From Brachycybe producta (lineage: Eukaryota; Arthropoda; Diplopoda; Playtdesmida; Andrognathidae), in assembly GCA_036925085.1 (NCBI GenBank), contig JAUPFP010000038.1, positions 1,735,671 through 1,799,670 on the forward strand: 64,000 nt of DNA, in the 5' to 3' direction. The notes beneath the pieces were generated by a model. The model worked only from the letters and a program-made list of their open reading frames with translations, ran no database searches and was not told the origin of the DNA. Position numbers and translations under genes: made by a program. Numbering within the stretch: position 1 is the stretch's first letter; each line of letters begins with the position of its first letter. Below are positions 12,537-28,112 of the stretch, piece after piece.

Positions 12537-15270
12537 CAATATTTAAAACATGTCGTGTTCCTTATTATTGCAAGTGTATTAAAGATGGCTGAACAATTAA
12601 TTGGTTTAAAGATTTGTGGATTCAGGTTCAGGAGAAAATTATTTTCTTACTTCAACGTTTTATGAATAAAATAAAATAACTTCAATTACACAAAAAATTT
12701 AATATTAAAAATAATTTAAAATATTATAAAATAATTTTATCTAAAATACAGAAGATTTTGTAAATTAAAACCTGAAGCAGCAAGTCACAAGAGATAAAAT
12801 GTATCAAAAAATGACTATCTATTTGCAAACACATTGTATTTTTTTCAAGCCAAATACAACGGAAATATCCTCAAAAAAGATGTACCATTTAAGCCTATAC
12901 ACACATATATGTAGCAGTTACATTTTTTTTTATTTTCTCAAACCGTGTCATAAAGACAAAACACACTTTTTTTCAGTAGCAAAATAGTGAAACATCAACC
13001 AATGCATATAGACACAAGAAATGTGAGTTTAGACCCCTGAAAACCCTCTACAACAAAAACACCCTTCCCTCAAATAATATTCCTTCAACATTACTTGTTC
13101 ATCTTTCGATCTCCAACTGCAATTTGACCATTATGGAGATAGGAAAAAAGTGGAAGCTAACGATAAAACTAAATAAAATACAACAAAAAAGACAACACAC
13201 AGCCACATCATCATCATCATCATCATCATGTGTATTCTTTTTCTACTTTCTTCTTTCTGTAAAAATGTGACCGTTTCCTTCCAGGCAAAAAAAACATTTT
13301 CTACTTTTTTTCATCTTCAATATAACGTCAAAATCTCTTTCTCTCAATACCACAGATTTCAAACTTCGTCCCTCTCAAAGTAAAAAAAAAATGCATCTTA
13401 AAAAGTGATGCGCACACGTACAACTTCTTCACAGGCCACAAGTAAATAGAAAAATACTATGGAACTGCTCTTATTTCTTCTAGTTCTACCTCTCCTCAGA
13501 ACTAAACCTATATCTCATCCGTGACAAAAAAAGATACCAAACAATCTTCAAAATTTCCTTTTTCAAACAAAATCACATTGAACTCAAAAAATCATCTCGA
13601 AATCCTTCTTGAAATCCAAAAATTCAACAATGTTCCCAACAGAGATTCAAACCCACTTTACTAATGAAAATATACACAATAACCATTGAAGATAAGAATA
13701 AAGAACATTGAGAAAAACAAATAGTGTGATATATGACATCTAAAGCCACAAGTAGAATACTTAGCAAATCGTCATACTTTCAATTAGTCTACATGTTACG
13801 AGACTACAGTTCTAAATATTTTCTTTAAAAAAAAACTTCGATTTTTTCCAATTTATAGGGTAATTTTTAACTCATTTAACTCATAACAATTCATTTTCCT
13901 ATTTACCATACTGTATTTGCATTCATCCAGTAATATTTGATTTTTTGCTTCAAATTCATCATAAAGGCCAAATTTTTGTACAGACTAAAATTGTTAAATA
14001 ATACTAGGGGGGGGGGGGGTAAAACTATCGGCATTGGCAAATTATTTCTTTTCTGAACAATTTTTTAGAAAAATAATTGACATCGTCATATCGTTAAAAA
14101 AAAAAACATAGGCAATTGCATGCTTTTTCCATACTATCGGGTCGAACTTAAAAGGAATTACAACAAGTACTTTGTTTCTGTTTAAACGAGGCTAAAAAGT
14201 GTATCATTCAGTAGGGCACTCACTCACTACAAAAACAACATAAGTTTTATAAACAAATTATGCCTAAATCTACTTTACTGCTTTTTCCTTATAACCTTGG
14301 AAATAAAAGCTCCTTTTTGAACGAAGAGAAGAAAAAAAAAACATTTCCCTGCTTACTCAAACTAAATAAAAATCCAAAAAAGTATATAAAAAAAAAATTT
14401 GCACCAGAGCTACAAACAACCACACAAAACATGATTGCTGGTCTGAATAGCCAAAATAAAACGACGTAACGAGGTTTTAAAAAAAAACTATATTGCAACC
14501 GAATATAATAGAACGATTTTCGGCCCACCATTTCAAATTAGAATACATCCAATAGCTTAGGGTTAAAATTTCAAAATAAAATTCAGTAGTAGTAATAGTA
14601 GTAAACAAACAAATACAAGAAACGACGACAAAGCATGCTCCCCACAAACACACACGATGATGCATTTTCAGTTACATGAATAGTTGAAAACTAGCGAAGT
14701 TTTTTGTTTTTTTTTTTCCTTCTCCTTCCCTCCCTCCCCTCTCTGATTTCAAGTTTCTTCATATTATGAGTCGTATTTTTTTGGTCCCAAGCAACAAACA
14801 TCATCAAAAATTAAAGGCCCTCAAGTCTCATACCCTCATATAAGAAAAAGAAAGTATACGCATAGACTTAGGACTTTAACGACAACCACTGATGATATAC
14901 AAGGAGAAGAAGAAGAAGAAAAGACAAGCCAAAAAAAAAATAGATGGAGAAATATATAAATGTACTATATAGGCCTCTGTAGAGACATGTGTACAGAAGG
15001 AAATGCCCGTGGTTGTGCAGCAACAACAACATCGAAAAACTTTCTCATAGAAAAAGACAAGAGAGTAAATAGCAAAAAAAAAAAAAAAAAAGAGTAACAA
15101 AAAAAAACGAGAAGATGAAAGAAAATAAAGTATCAATAATTTATTTGTGCAATCAACATTTTGTTCTATCTATATTCATCTCAGCTCCTTGTAGGCTAAA
15201 ATCAGAAGAAACAGAAGAAAGAGTAGAAAAACAAGAAAGGAAGAAAAGTAATGAAAAAATATGGTGACGA

Positions 15271-15276
<6 letters not shown>

Positions 15277-15332
<56 letters not shown>
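15277..15332. repeat. (GA)n microsatellite
   Basis: About 56 bp of pure GA dinucleotides inside a longer purine-rich tract. Confidence 0.95.
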
Positions 15333-15337
<5 letters not shown>

Positions 15338-15954
15338 AGGCCCCCTAAAGTTTTGGAACCAAGATGAAACTTTGTCATAATATAAGAAAAAATACGAAAG
15401 GTAGATTGTGATTGGGTGGGTAAAAGAAAGAAATCTTAGCAGGAGGTGGTGGTAGTTCAGAAAGCATTCATTTGTAAGAATATATGGCTGTATGTGTTTG
15501 TAATGTATGTGAATCACAATCCGTGTGAAATAAGCCCATTCAATGCGACAGGTTAGTACAAAAATGCAACTGTAACAAATATAAAAAAGAAACCTCCGAG
15601 CAGGTATAAACAAATTTGTAGTCAGATGTGACACACATTTGTCACTATTTCTACCATTTATTCGCTACTTTTTAACAGCATTTCTGTGTTTCCACATTGA
15701 ATTGCAGGTATGGGCCTTAATAGAATAAATAGGAAAACGTACACAACATTGGATATAGTTTTTTTTTTCATCCACAACATCTAAATTTTCTAGATGATGG
15801 ATCCACTGAAGAGGAGTTTTTTTTCCTCGGTCTTTTTCTTTAAAGCTTACCATTCTAAGAATGCATTTCAGTTCAAACAAATGTCTCAAGGCACTCTCTC
15901 TTTCTCTCTCAAAGTACTTTCAGGCAAATGATACTTTGAAATAAGACACATTCA

Positions 15955-15983
15955 CACACACCACACACACACACACACACACA
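15955..15983. repeat. (CA)n microsatellite
   Basis: About 29 bp of CA dinucleotides with one interruption near the start. Confidence 0.93.
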
Positions 15984-16599
15984 AAAAGGAAAAGTCTCAT
16001 GATTTATTTTTGAACAGCAAGAGAGGGTCAACATTCAACGGTGAAGTCCAATAGTGTTGACGTAATTATTGGACAGTATCCATCAGGAAATTCAGAATGT
16101 TGAGTGCACTTTTCAAAGGTGGTGGTGATCGTGGTACATAGTGAGGTTGATAATCCTATGAGATTTGGATTTGGTCTTTCTTTCATGATCCCTGAGCTTT
16201 AAGGACACTTTTTTTTATAAACATACCAATTGGAAATAAATCGCAGTTAAATCCAATCTGCGACCAGAGAGAAAGAAATACATTATTAACCAAAAGCAGC
16301 TCTTACATTAGTTATAAGTTTAACAGCCGATTCGATCAACTTCAAGTCCGAGATCAACTGAATTTCACCCATACCTTATTTGTTGTCAACTTGGACTTTA
16401 TTCTGGTTGATAGAATTTGCTTTCAGTTGTTGTGACAGTAATGTTAGGCGCAGGAATATAATGTATATTTAAAAAATAACTAGAATGGTACACCGGTTAT
16501 AGAAAAATAAAATTATAAAAATAAAAATTTACTAAAATTCGCTCAAAATTAATCAGCGTTTTGAAAAAGTTTTAATCTATCGTCATTTCTGAAATACCC

Positions 16600-16975
16600 A
16601 GACTGTTTGAAGTTTTCCATACCAAATGTTATTTACATTTTTTCAGGTTTTCCAGGTTTGACGATTGCGTGTGGCAACCTGCTTTTTTTTCAAATTTTAA
16701 AAATTCTTAAATCTTTGTACATTGAGAATTTTGATTCCTGTTGAGCCATCCTGGCCATCTTTTTAAGTTATTTTTAGAGCATTTCAATTTTCTTTTTCGA
16801 TTTTTGATCATTTTAGAAGATAAATCTCCAGACTTCGCAAGCGTTTCCAGGTTTCCAATTGAACATTTTTTTCTCAATTTTCTTACATCAAAGTAAAAGT
16901 GTGACACCCTGTATCTGAATACTTGTGAAACACCCCGTAGAAATTCCCTCTTGCAAGAATGGCACCCCATTGAGC
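16600..16975. repeat. Family D dispersed repeat, longer copy
   Basis: Contains TTTTCAGGTTTTCCAGGTTT, GTGTGGCAACCTG and the block AAATTTTAAAAATTCTTAAA shared with 18760-18890, 46130-46600 and 63431-63560. An open frame on the minus strand across it is incidental. Confidence 0.55.
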
Positions 16976-17830
16976 ACAGATGTCCAGGCTTGGGTGGCCC
17001 GAATTCTTAGTGAATTCGAGGAACCAAGTAGAACCGTCAGAAATTGGGAAACGAGTCCCAAAATGCCTTTCCTTAAAAGGTAATATTCTCAGACTAGGGC
17101 AATGATTGGCCCAGTTGGCCTGTCATTGAGCCCTCAGGTGACAGTCGCCCCTCCATTGAGACAGAACGAAAGTGCCGTGCCACTTAAGTTTGAGGACAGT
17201 TCGAATATAGTGATTGAACTAGATAGTCCGCATTTGAGTTCGAATAGAGTTCGAAGAGAAAAACAAAGTGTTTTTAATAACTCTGGACTTAGAGTGACTG
17301 TAATATTCCAGTATTTAGTCAATAATTGTATCGTCAATTTAAAGAATATAACTATGTAATCGTACAAAGTTGTTATAGATAAAAGAACCTTTTATACCTC
17401 ATAAAAGTGTTGTGTACGTTATTATCTCCATAGTGAAGATAACAAAGAGAAGAGGAACTTTAGCCAATATCTACAACACCAACAGAGGCACTCAAAAACC
17501 TTCTGAGTCTCTCTGGTTGGCACCTTCAGACCGGGCTAAAGAGGACTTATGCAACTATACAAAATATTCCCGAGTCGAGACTGAGTGTGTTCCTGCTTGA
17601 GAGCGTGAGGAGGGCCACGTTCGGCACCGGCTAAATCAATGAGGTCTTTTTGTGGGCCTTTAAGACGGCCATTTGCGAGAGACTGAATGTCGCGCCCGGT
17701 TAAAACAGGGGTTGGTCCGCAGCCAGCACCACCCCAAAAGGATGGTGCTAAAGGGCCAGCCTCGTCACAAAAGTTACTCTGAAGCTTCCATAAAAAAGAA
17801 TTGTCAAATTGGTACCAAGTTACCAAACCA
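16976..17830. other. GC-richer island of unknown origin
   Basis: Base composition rises noticeably compared with both flanks, most clearly at 16980-17240 and 17500-17770. Several open frames of 60-95 codons occur on both strands (for example 17102-17359 plus and 17536-17826 minus), but none matches a family I recognise. On the minus strand, GGTGCCGAACGTGGCC (17610-17625) faintly resembles the primer-binding region of Gypsy-type LTR retrotransposons, but no LTR pair is visible. An old retroelement fragment or an unrecognised exon are both possible. Confidence 0.35.
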
Positions 17831-18084
17831 CTTTGAAAGTGAAATATTCAACTTAATTTGACTCAATACAAGAAAAGAAATCACTTTGTAAGTAGAAAAT
17901 ATATTTGTACGTTAACACCTACCCACTTATGAACATTTTTAGCGAGACCCAAAAAAAAGCTTTAAATGTAAATTAGATAAAAAAAATATTCCGAATTTGT
18001 GGTAACAAGCAAGTAAAAACTCTGAAACCGATATTGAAGATAAAAAAAAGTTTGAAGCATGCGTACAATTGCACAACTCAACGA

Positions 18085-18143
<59 letters not shown>

Positions 18144-18759
18144 TATGCCTTTTTATATGTACATACATATAAAAGAATTTATGAATCACAGCAAAACAAA
18201 ATCTGTTCCCTTCTTCTCACCCCTCATTTTCTCTTCTTAATATTATTATTATTATTATTACTACACATCCTCTTCCATAGCCTCAGTGTACATCCATACA
18301 TAAATCGGATGATTAATTGCAATGAAAGAATAATTCACCCTCTGTTTGTCGCTCATTGTTTTAATGATAAAAAAGAACAGAAGGGAAGAAAAAGAAGAAG
18401 AAAAAGATGTTTCAAGAAAAAAGTACCTCACTTTTTATTTTATTCTAGTTTTTTACTGAACAACTTTCTGTTCCTCACAGTAAACTATTGAAACGTTGTC
18501 ATATTCTTCATCATAATCGATAAAAAATAAGCATTTTTTAATAATAATAATAAAAACTGATGTTACGCAGAAATTGAATGATAAATATTCTTCAGAAGTG
18601 ATTGGCAAACGAGAAACTATTAATTATGAGTTAGAAACTGTATTAAATATCATGTTTTCCTCCGCTCATCTTTCACTTCTTCAAGGGAACAACAACATCG
18701 ACGAGAAGTTTCAGAAACAAACTTTAAATACCAAATTAACGAGGATATTCTATAGTATA
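17831..18759. other. A+T-rich non-coding DNA with microsatellites
   Basis: No gene seen. It holds an interrupted (CT)n at 18085-18137 and (ATT)n at about 18239-18261. Confidence 0.55.
18085..18137. repeat. (CT)n microsatellite
   Basis: About 53 bp of CT dinucleotides with one TTT interruption. It gives spurious SLSLSL frames on the plus strand and RERERE on the minus. Confidence 0.95.
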
Positions 18760-18890
18760 AGAGCATTTCAATATTTTTCAATATTTTGGCCATTTTTTCG
18801 AATTTTAAAAATTCTTGAATCCTTGTGCAATTTTCCAAGCTTTTTGGGACTTCTAGGGACATTTAAGGAATCCTGAGGCATTCTTAGAGC
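18760..18890. repeat. Family D dispersed repeat (partial copy)
   Basis: Shares the block TTTTTCGAATTTTAAAAATT, CTTGAATCCTTG and AGCTTTTTGGGACTTCT with the copy at 63431-63560. Boundaries approximate. Confidence 0.5.
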
Positions 18891-21007
<2,117 letters not shown>

Positions 21008-21312
21008 GTTCATTTCCTTTTCTTACTGTCTATGGGTGTCTGTCTCTTGCAAAGTATCAAACAAGAAAAAAATACAGTAACATGAAGTGACGTTCTACCA
21101 TCCCAAAGGGGATTTGATCATAGATCATAACGCTTGTGGTGTCAGACCAAAAAATTCTAGTGAAAAACTAAAATGGCATTTCTTAATTATTTCTAAATGT
21201 AAGATAGTTAAAGCTAGTGCTAAACTGACCAATTTTTACGTGAAACCTTTTACAGTATATTCCTATTCAATGTTGAAAAGTTTAACATTAACTTTAACTT
21301 GCAGATCATTAC

Positions 21313-21492
21313 GGGTCGTATTCGTAATGGGTTTTAAGTCAAAGCACATGCTAAACTTATCATGCACATGCTAATGCACATGCACATGCTAAACTTATCA
21401 ACTTTTACATGCAACTACATAAAAAAAATCATGTGTTTAGCACTACCGTTGACTTAGCAATCATTAAGAATTCAACGTTAAGAATACGACCC
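21313..21492. repeat. Family B inverted-repeat element with internal duplication
   Basis: Left terminus GGGTCGTATTCGTAATGG and right terminus TTAAGAATACGACCC (ending 21492) form a good terminal inverted repeat. Inside, ATGCTAAACTTATCA is duplicated, separated by alternating GCACATG motifs (21350-21400). This insertion lengthens it relative to the ~120-bp copies. Confidence 0.7.
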
Positions 21493-24400
21493 TCAAGAGT
21501 AAATATTCATCATAGCGTTGTGTGATTGCCTACTTTCAGGGTGCCACTATTATGCATAACTTTTTTTTTTTACAAAATCGCCGGGTATCTTGACAAAAAA
21601 ATATGCCTTAAGAAAAATATACAATTTTATATAGCTCACTATAGATATCTCACTCACTATCTACACGTAATACAAATACAGTAAGGTCCAAAATGCTCAA
21701 CATCAGCGCATCTTTAGCATCATTCCAGAAAGAAAAAAAGACAAAAAAAGTCGAACTCAAGAATAAAGTCAATTTCTCTTTCTCATTTATATTCATGCTC
21801 TCAAAGATAGTTTTTTCTTGGCAACCCCCTTATCCCTTTTCATTTCACTTTCACTGTATTAGTGAGTTCATTCTTTTCTACAAATCCTAAATAGAAGAAG
21901 AAACATTTAAAACTCAAGACGAGAAAAGAGAAAACAAGAGGAAAAGAAGAGAAAGAAGAAGAAGAAAAAAAAATGGTAGAATTGCAGAGACAACAAGTTT
22001 CAAATGCCGTCTTCGCTTTGTCAGCATCATCAGCAAATATCAGACAAGAAACCAACGACCCCAAACACACACACATACACATTCTAGAAAATAACCCTCC
22101 TCCTCCCCCCACATCCTCCTCCTTTTTTGCAAATGTAATCCTTTCTTAAACCTATCCCTTAACCCCTATATTACCGACCCCCCTCCCCCATTTCTCCTCC
22201 TCCTCCTCCTCTCTGATCCAGTCTACTGAAAGGCATTATTTTCCTTTAGTTCATTAACTACGGACGCAACAACACAAGAGAACAATACACCAAAGTTAAT
22301 GTGTTCCATCTTTGCTGGGCACCAGAAATTGCCTTCATCAACCTTAAGTGGCCCCTAAGCTATTACACTATCTTTCATGATACACAATAACATGGAAAAC
22401 AGCTTGGTATTTTCTATATGTCTCTGTGCGTGCGTACAGATGTACAATTTGAAGGTCTTCTTCTTTAGATCGTCCATCTTTTTTTTAGAATGTTACAAAC
22501 ATTAAACGATAAAAAAAGAAAGGTGGCGGAGGCTGACATCAACATAAGTCTTTCAAAAGAAGAGTCAAATATAGATAAACCCCGATTTTCCTATGCCTCA
22601 TCCACGTTTTAAGTGGCCCTTACTGAACACACACAAAAAAGTCCTAACACAAAAACACTTATACATAACACAAGTGTGCGTCACATACATACAAGTCATC
22701 AATTAATTTGCGATTTAATCAGGCGTCAACCATTTTTCACAGTTTACATAAACATAAAAATTTCAGAGCAAAAACAACAAAACCATGGTAACACTGATGA
22801 TGTATATTACCAAAGAATCTCATTAAACACATTCTCTATAGCACTAATCAGTGTTCTCAATTATACATTTTTTTTTATTAAGTTTCTGAATTCTGTAGTA
22901 AATTATAATATGTGAAAAAATATCACACAAAAAGCAGAAGAATAGAAAAAAGAAAGCAAAATTAACATCATTTTTATATTGTTCATGTCATCAATTTAGA
23001 CACAAGACGAAGAAAAAAATATCTAAGAAATTCTCTTTTAAGTTTTATATAATCTTATTCATTTTTTTATAAGTAAACTTGAATAATTGTATAAACGTGC
23101 TCAACATGCGAAATATATGATAAAAAGCGGCTAAAAAAAGGTACTTGGTTTCTATTTTGTCACCCAAAAAAAATACATTGCAGAAAAATCATTATCATAC
23201 ATAAAGGTTGTATCTCATCATCATATTGTCTATTTGAGGTCCATACCTCAACTCCAACAGATTCACAACCCATTCCTCCCCCTTTATCGTTCACACTCAT
23301 ACTACGAGCAAACTATCCCACCCTTATATCATCCTCCTCCATCCACTTCTATAAAGCCCAATGGCAAGAAAGAGACATGTTATGCCATACAATTATTGAA
23401 AGAGGACACGACACTCCTAATGTCATTAACATTCCAATTAACGGAAAAGTTTCCCCCGTGTCATAGGCGTTCACGTGTGTGTGTGTGTTTCAAAAAAGAC
23501 ATGTTTAGTTGCCTTCCAGATAGCATCAGTCAACCGTGATCTCCCTCTTTTTGGAAAGACAAGGAAAGGGATCGTTACTGTAACAATTAAAATGAAAAGT
23601 AAACCTTTCCTTTTTCCCCTCCTCCCCCACCCCCCTTATCCCCCATTTCTATCCACCCTTCCATAGAAACTCCATAGAGAAAACATGTAGCAGTCACGAG
23701 TAAGAAATGCTAAATACACAAACTCAACGAAATGTACGCATACACTGTATATATACATGTAGTGTACACATGACAATCATTTGAATTTGCTCTTTTTTGT
23801 CTCTCTCTCTCTCTCTCTCTTTCTATTTACTTTTACCATATTACTGTAGTTACTTTTTAGAAAGATGTATCATTATCTTCATTAAAGATAAAGCCTTTAC
23901 AATAAGCAATAATATAATTATAAATAAACCAAAAATGTATGAACATATGTTATGTTTTTTATTCTATAAACTACTATATAAAATATAAAGCGTATTAAGT
24001 TTTAGAGGTTTTTTTCTTCTTGAGAGTTTAATTGTAAAAAAACCCTCTGATGTCTTCAGAAGTTCTCTTTAGACGTCTGTCTGTGTGTAATGTATCGTTT
24101 AAACTTGTTTCGACTGTGAAGAAAACTACAATCATTACAATTTGAACAACCTTTTTTTTTCAATTTCCAAAAAAAAAAACATACTAAAATGATGCTTCTT
24201 AAAATCAAAACAAAAATCAGAGAGACAAACAAAAAGAACAATAACACCGAAAAGAAAAAAAAAGAGAAAATAATAACAGAAATGGATTGATGGGTAGAAA
24301 TTTGTCTGCGGTGAAGTTATAAACAATGTAATCGTCAGTAATTGAAGCCAGTGGTCATCTACGCCAGCTGCTCGCTCACTCACTCACTAGTGTCCAGCCC

Positions 24401-25036
24401 TCTCCTCCTCCACCACTTCTTCCCCTTTCCCTTTCTAACTCTCCCTCTATCTTACCATGGTCTTAAAAACTTGACCAAAAAGATGTTCAACATAACAAAA
24501 CAGACACACACACAGAGAAAAAAAGAAACAGTTTGAAAGCAATTGAGGCGGAGATGCTGACCACAAAAGAAATAAAATCATAACCATAAAGACAATATTG
24601 AACAAATAAATGTGTTCCACTGTTCTACTCCAACAACTACAAATAATAATAACCCACCATTGTACACTACTATTACTGGAATTCACTTGGGTTTGTTTGG
24701 TTTTCTATCTAAAAAAAACAACAACTACAAAACTGTTGTTATTCAGTATTTACACAAACTCTTAAGAAAAACGAATACAGATGGAGAGAGGAGGAGGTTT
24801 CACATGAAAGAATTTTTGTAAATTTTCAGCAGTGAGCCGCCACCACCACTTAAGGAGATATGAAAACCACCACTGAAGCTAGTTTTCACACAAATTCAAC
24901 CCTCAAAACTAGATTTCAGGGTGGATATTTCTTGATTGAAACCTAGCTTATTCAAGAGGATTTGAGTTAACGTTAAACGTTAAAATACCAAGAATCCACG
25001 CGTTACATTTGTAACAAACAGGGTTAAGTGTTTAAG
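21493..25036. other. A+T-rich non-coding DNA
   Basis: No gene seen. It holds (CCT)n at about 22195-22211, (CT)n at about 23799-23820 and pyrimidine-rich tracts. Nothing recognisable as an exon. Confidence 0.55.
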
Positions 25037-25571
25037 AGTGGTATTCTTAATGGGTGTTTAGAAATTAGCATAGGCGCAGCTTAGCTAGGCAAGAAGTGCT
25101 AAGCTCAGAAGTGGCTCAGCTCACATTTTATATTTTGAAAAATATCTACGTAACGTGCCTTTCTTATACCGTGTACACACATGAGTTAAATGAGTTCAAA
25201 TCAAACGTGTTTAGGTGAATTATACGGAATCCAGTTAAGGACATACGAACCAAACAAAAATTGCTTTTATTATTAATATTTTACACTGAAATACTAAATC
25301 AATATTTTGTCAATAGTTTATATAATTATATTTAAGTATTAACTTCAGATATTAATTTCAGATTATTAACTGAATAAATTCAATTCGACATATTGTTTGT
25401 TTGTCCTTCACAGGGCTCTGTAGAACACATTTATAATTTAAATGCATTTAAATTATCAGGTGTGTATACTTCCTCTTACCCTTTGCTCACAGCCCATTAC
25501 GAATATAAAAGTTAATGAGTTTAAAACAAACTAGGCCAATGTCACAGTTAGCAATCATTAAGAATACGACC
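25037..25571. repeat. Family B element interrupted by a family A element
   Basis: The left terminus is GTGGTATTCTTAATGGGTG (from 25037) and the right terminus AGCAATCATTAAGAATACGA followed by CC (to 25571). The 305-bp family A element at 25166-25470 lies between the two halves. Without it the remainder is about 230 bp, somewhat longer than the other family B copies. Confidence 0.6.
25166..25470. repeat. Family A element (MITE-like), about 305 bp
   Basis: Starts TATACCGTGTACACACATGA and ends TATCAGGTGTGTATA. It shares near-identical interior blocks with 43652-43969 and 54104-54411, for example TTAGGTGAATTATACGGAAT, ATCAATATTTTGTCAATAGT and CAGGGCTCTGTAGAACACAT. No coding capacity. Confidence 0.85.
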
Positions 25572-26672
25572 AATAGTGTCTGCTTAAGACCGCGGTCCAG
25601 ACAGAGACTAAAAAAGATTCCAGTTGATGTCTTAAAAGTGTATTTCGACCACCAATTTTAACTTCTCTAAGGAAATACAAATTTTGAAACTTTACATTTA
25701 ATTTTTAAGTATGAACTCCCAATTCTAATATTTGCAAATGTTTGCAAACAAACGTCATTCTAGTTATTAGCGAAGAAGAAGAAGAAAGAAAATCATCTTC
25801 ACAATCTTCTGACTAAATATGAATACAAAGGTAACATACCTTGTATGTATATATATAAGAATAATGAGTCGCGTTTATATTATCTGCTTTTCATTTGTAA
25901 AACTCATAAAAAAAATGACAATGTCGCTACTATACACACAAATAAAAGTACCTACCATGCCTTCGTTATCAACTTATCAACCTAACAAAACACATACAAT
26001 ATTCTATCTGAGGAAAAAAAAACCCTCAAACTACTCTCCCCCCCCCCCTCCTTCAATCCCCTTTATATCAAACGAACCTATTCTCCAATAATGATGACGA
26101 TAATAATGAAACCCTCCAAGAAAATAAAGTAGGGACCTATGTGCAATATGCATACAGTACTCATATGAATCGTAGTAGTACTAGCAAACTCCTCAGTGGT
26201 TAATAAGAATGTCGAGGAGGGTTTTTTTTTACGAAATTCATTAAAAATTCAAAGACGCTTTGGTACAGTCGCGGAGATTTTAATGCGTTCATATTTGAAT
26301 AATTTATATCAACTATATAACATATTCACAATGTCAATGATGACGTTCACAATTGCATAGCAACTCCGAAAAAACACATTCAAGTTATCTCTTCTAATTG
26401 GCTTTTTTTTCTATCCATCTTTCTCTCTCTCTCGCTCTCTCTCTTTCTCTCGCTCTCCCCCACACACAAGAGACAGACCTAGTAAGATAGGAACAATATG
26501 CTCGTTCACCGGTCAAGTGTTCAAGGGTGACGGTCAACATGGTCCATCTGTTTGATAATACATACAGTATATATGTGCAAGCTATATATGCTTGTTGTTG
26601 TTTTGTTTCTTCGTCTCATTCATTTATTCTTGAACCATCACCAAATTTTATGCCATACTTGAATCCATGATA

Positions 26673-26673
<1 letters not shown>

Positions 26674-26717
<44 letters not shown>
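26674..26717. repeat. Compound (CT)n-(CA)n microsatellite
   Basis: About 31 bp of CT followed by about 12 bp of CA. Confidence 0.93.
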
Positions 26718-28056
26718 TCCGCCCCAAAATTGCGCCCCTCCCATTTCTAATTTAGAAAACAGATGAGTTATTTTTGGACAACAATGAAAATCTAGGTCGG
26801 AATCCTGGTTGTCTTTTTTTTTATTCTTCTTTCTGTTTACCTTTGCTTATATATACATTATTACGATGTCAGCTTCAAAATGAACAACATAAAATAGGCT
26901 GCAGCACATTATTACACTGCTTTTGTATCAAAATACATACAATGCATATTGTACAGTGTGTGTGTGTGTGCCTCATTCATTGACATAATTTTGCAAACGT
27001 TATAAAACTCACTTGAAACTGATTTTCTACCAGAAAAAAAATCGTATTTAGGAGTGGACCTGTATGTCAAATAAGCTATTCAATATTGTCATGAAAAATT
27101 GACATTGTTGAAAAGATTCCGTTAAACTGCATGGTTTGAAAACTCAAAAGCAACAAACACACAGATGTACAGTTTTCCATGAAAATTGAAAATTGTAGAT
27201 TTCAATCAGTTTATTGTTGTCCTAACAAACTAAAGTTTATGAAGTTTCTATGTTGTCAAAGTGCTTGCGTGTTAAAATTGTTGTAGGCTTAAAAAATCAA
27301 TATTAAAACTTAGCAAAAAAAATTACTAAAATAACCACGAATAGTGCAAAGTGCTGGTTACGATTATAACCTGGGGTAAGTTAGGATGCTCCTTGGTATG
27401 CATGCTGTTTGAAGATGACATAGTATTAGTTAGTGAATTCAATGCCGCTTTAGAAATGAGGGCAGGAGGAGACCAGAAAGGCCTTAGAATCAAGGGGGCT
27501 GAGCATAGAAAAAGCGAATGAAAGTAGGCAGTCACACAAATGCTAATCTCAATAGCATTGTGTGATTAACCTACTATCAGACGCTTTTTCTATCCTCAGC
27601 ATGATTTCAATGATGAGAAACTGGTTAATCCATTTTAAACTTGTAATAATTTTGTTTTAATACGAGGTTAAGTGTATTTCTAAGTAGTTCAGCGCCCTCT
27701 GCAACTGAAATGCTTTATAATAATTGCATAGAAAGTAGCCAGTACAATTTTGTAGATACAATTTCTTTTATTTTTTCAATCTAACATTAACAGAAAAAGA
27801 GACAGAAAGAAGAAAAAAAAAATGCAAAACGACAGACAGAAAATAGGGTATTACACATTGTAGTCTGACGAAGAATCTCATTGAGCAATTTAGAACAAGT
27901 ATTGCAAGTTGGTGGGCTCCAGTCTCTCAATTAGAAAACAGAAGAGAGAAAGAAGAAGAAAAAAAAAAAACAATAGCCGTTTCAGACAGAGAAACAATGA
28001 AACAAAGTAACCGTCTAATTACGCTCGATAGATTTTCGAAATGGGAATAGTAGGGG

Positions 28057-28058
<2 letters not shown>

Positions 28059-28096
<38 letters not shown>

Positions 28097-28112
28097 AAGA
28101 GAGAGAGAGAGC
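28059..28112. repeat. (GA)n microsatellite, interrupted
   Basis: About 54 bp of GA dinucleotides with one TAGAAA interruption near 28093. Confidence 0.93.

Larger units (their letters stand above)
12537..16599. other. A+T-rich non-coding DNA with microsatellites
   Basis: No gene seen. It holds (CAT)n at about 13206-13230, a poly-G run at about 14006-14018, (GA)n at 15277-15332 and (CA)n at 15955-15983. Confidence 0.6.

Noticed and set aside
15176-15634. 152-codon minus-strand frame with apparent hydrophobic segments
   Set aside because: The hydrophobic SLSLSL stretch is the (GA)n tract at 15277-15332 read on the other strand; the rest matches A+T-rich chance composition.
17102-17359. 85-codon plus-strand frame as a gene
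   Set aside because: A minus-strand frame of similar length covers the same bases and no motif is recognised; kept only as part of an unclassified GC-richer island.
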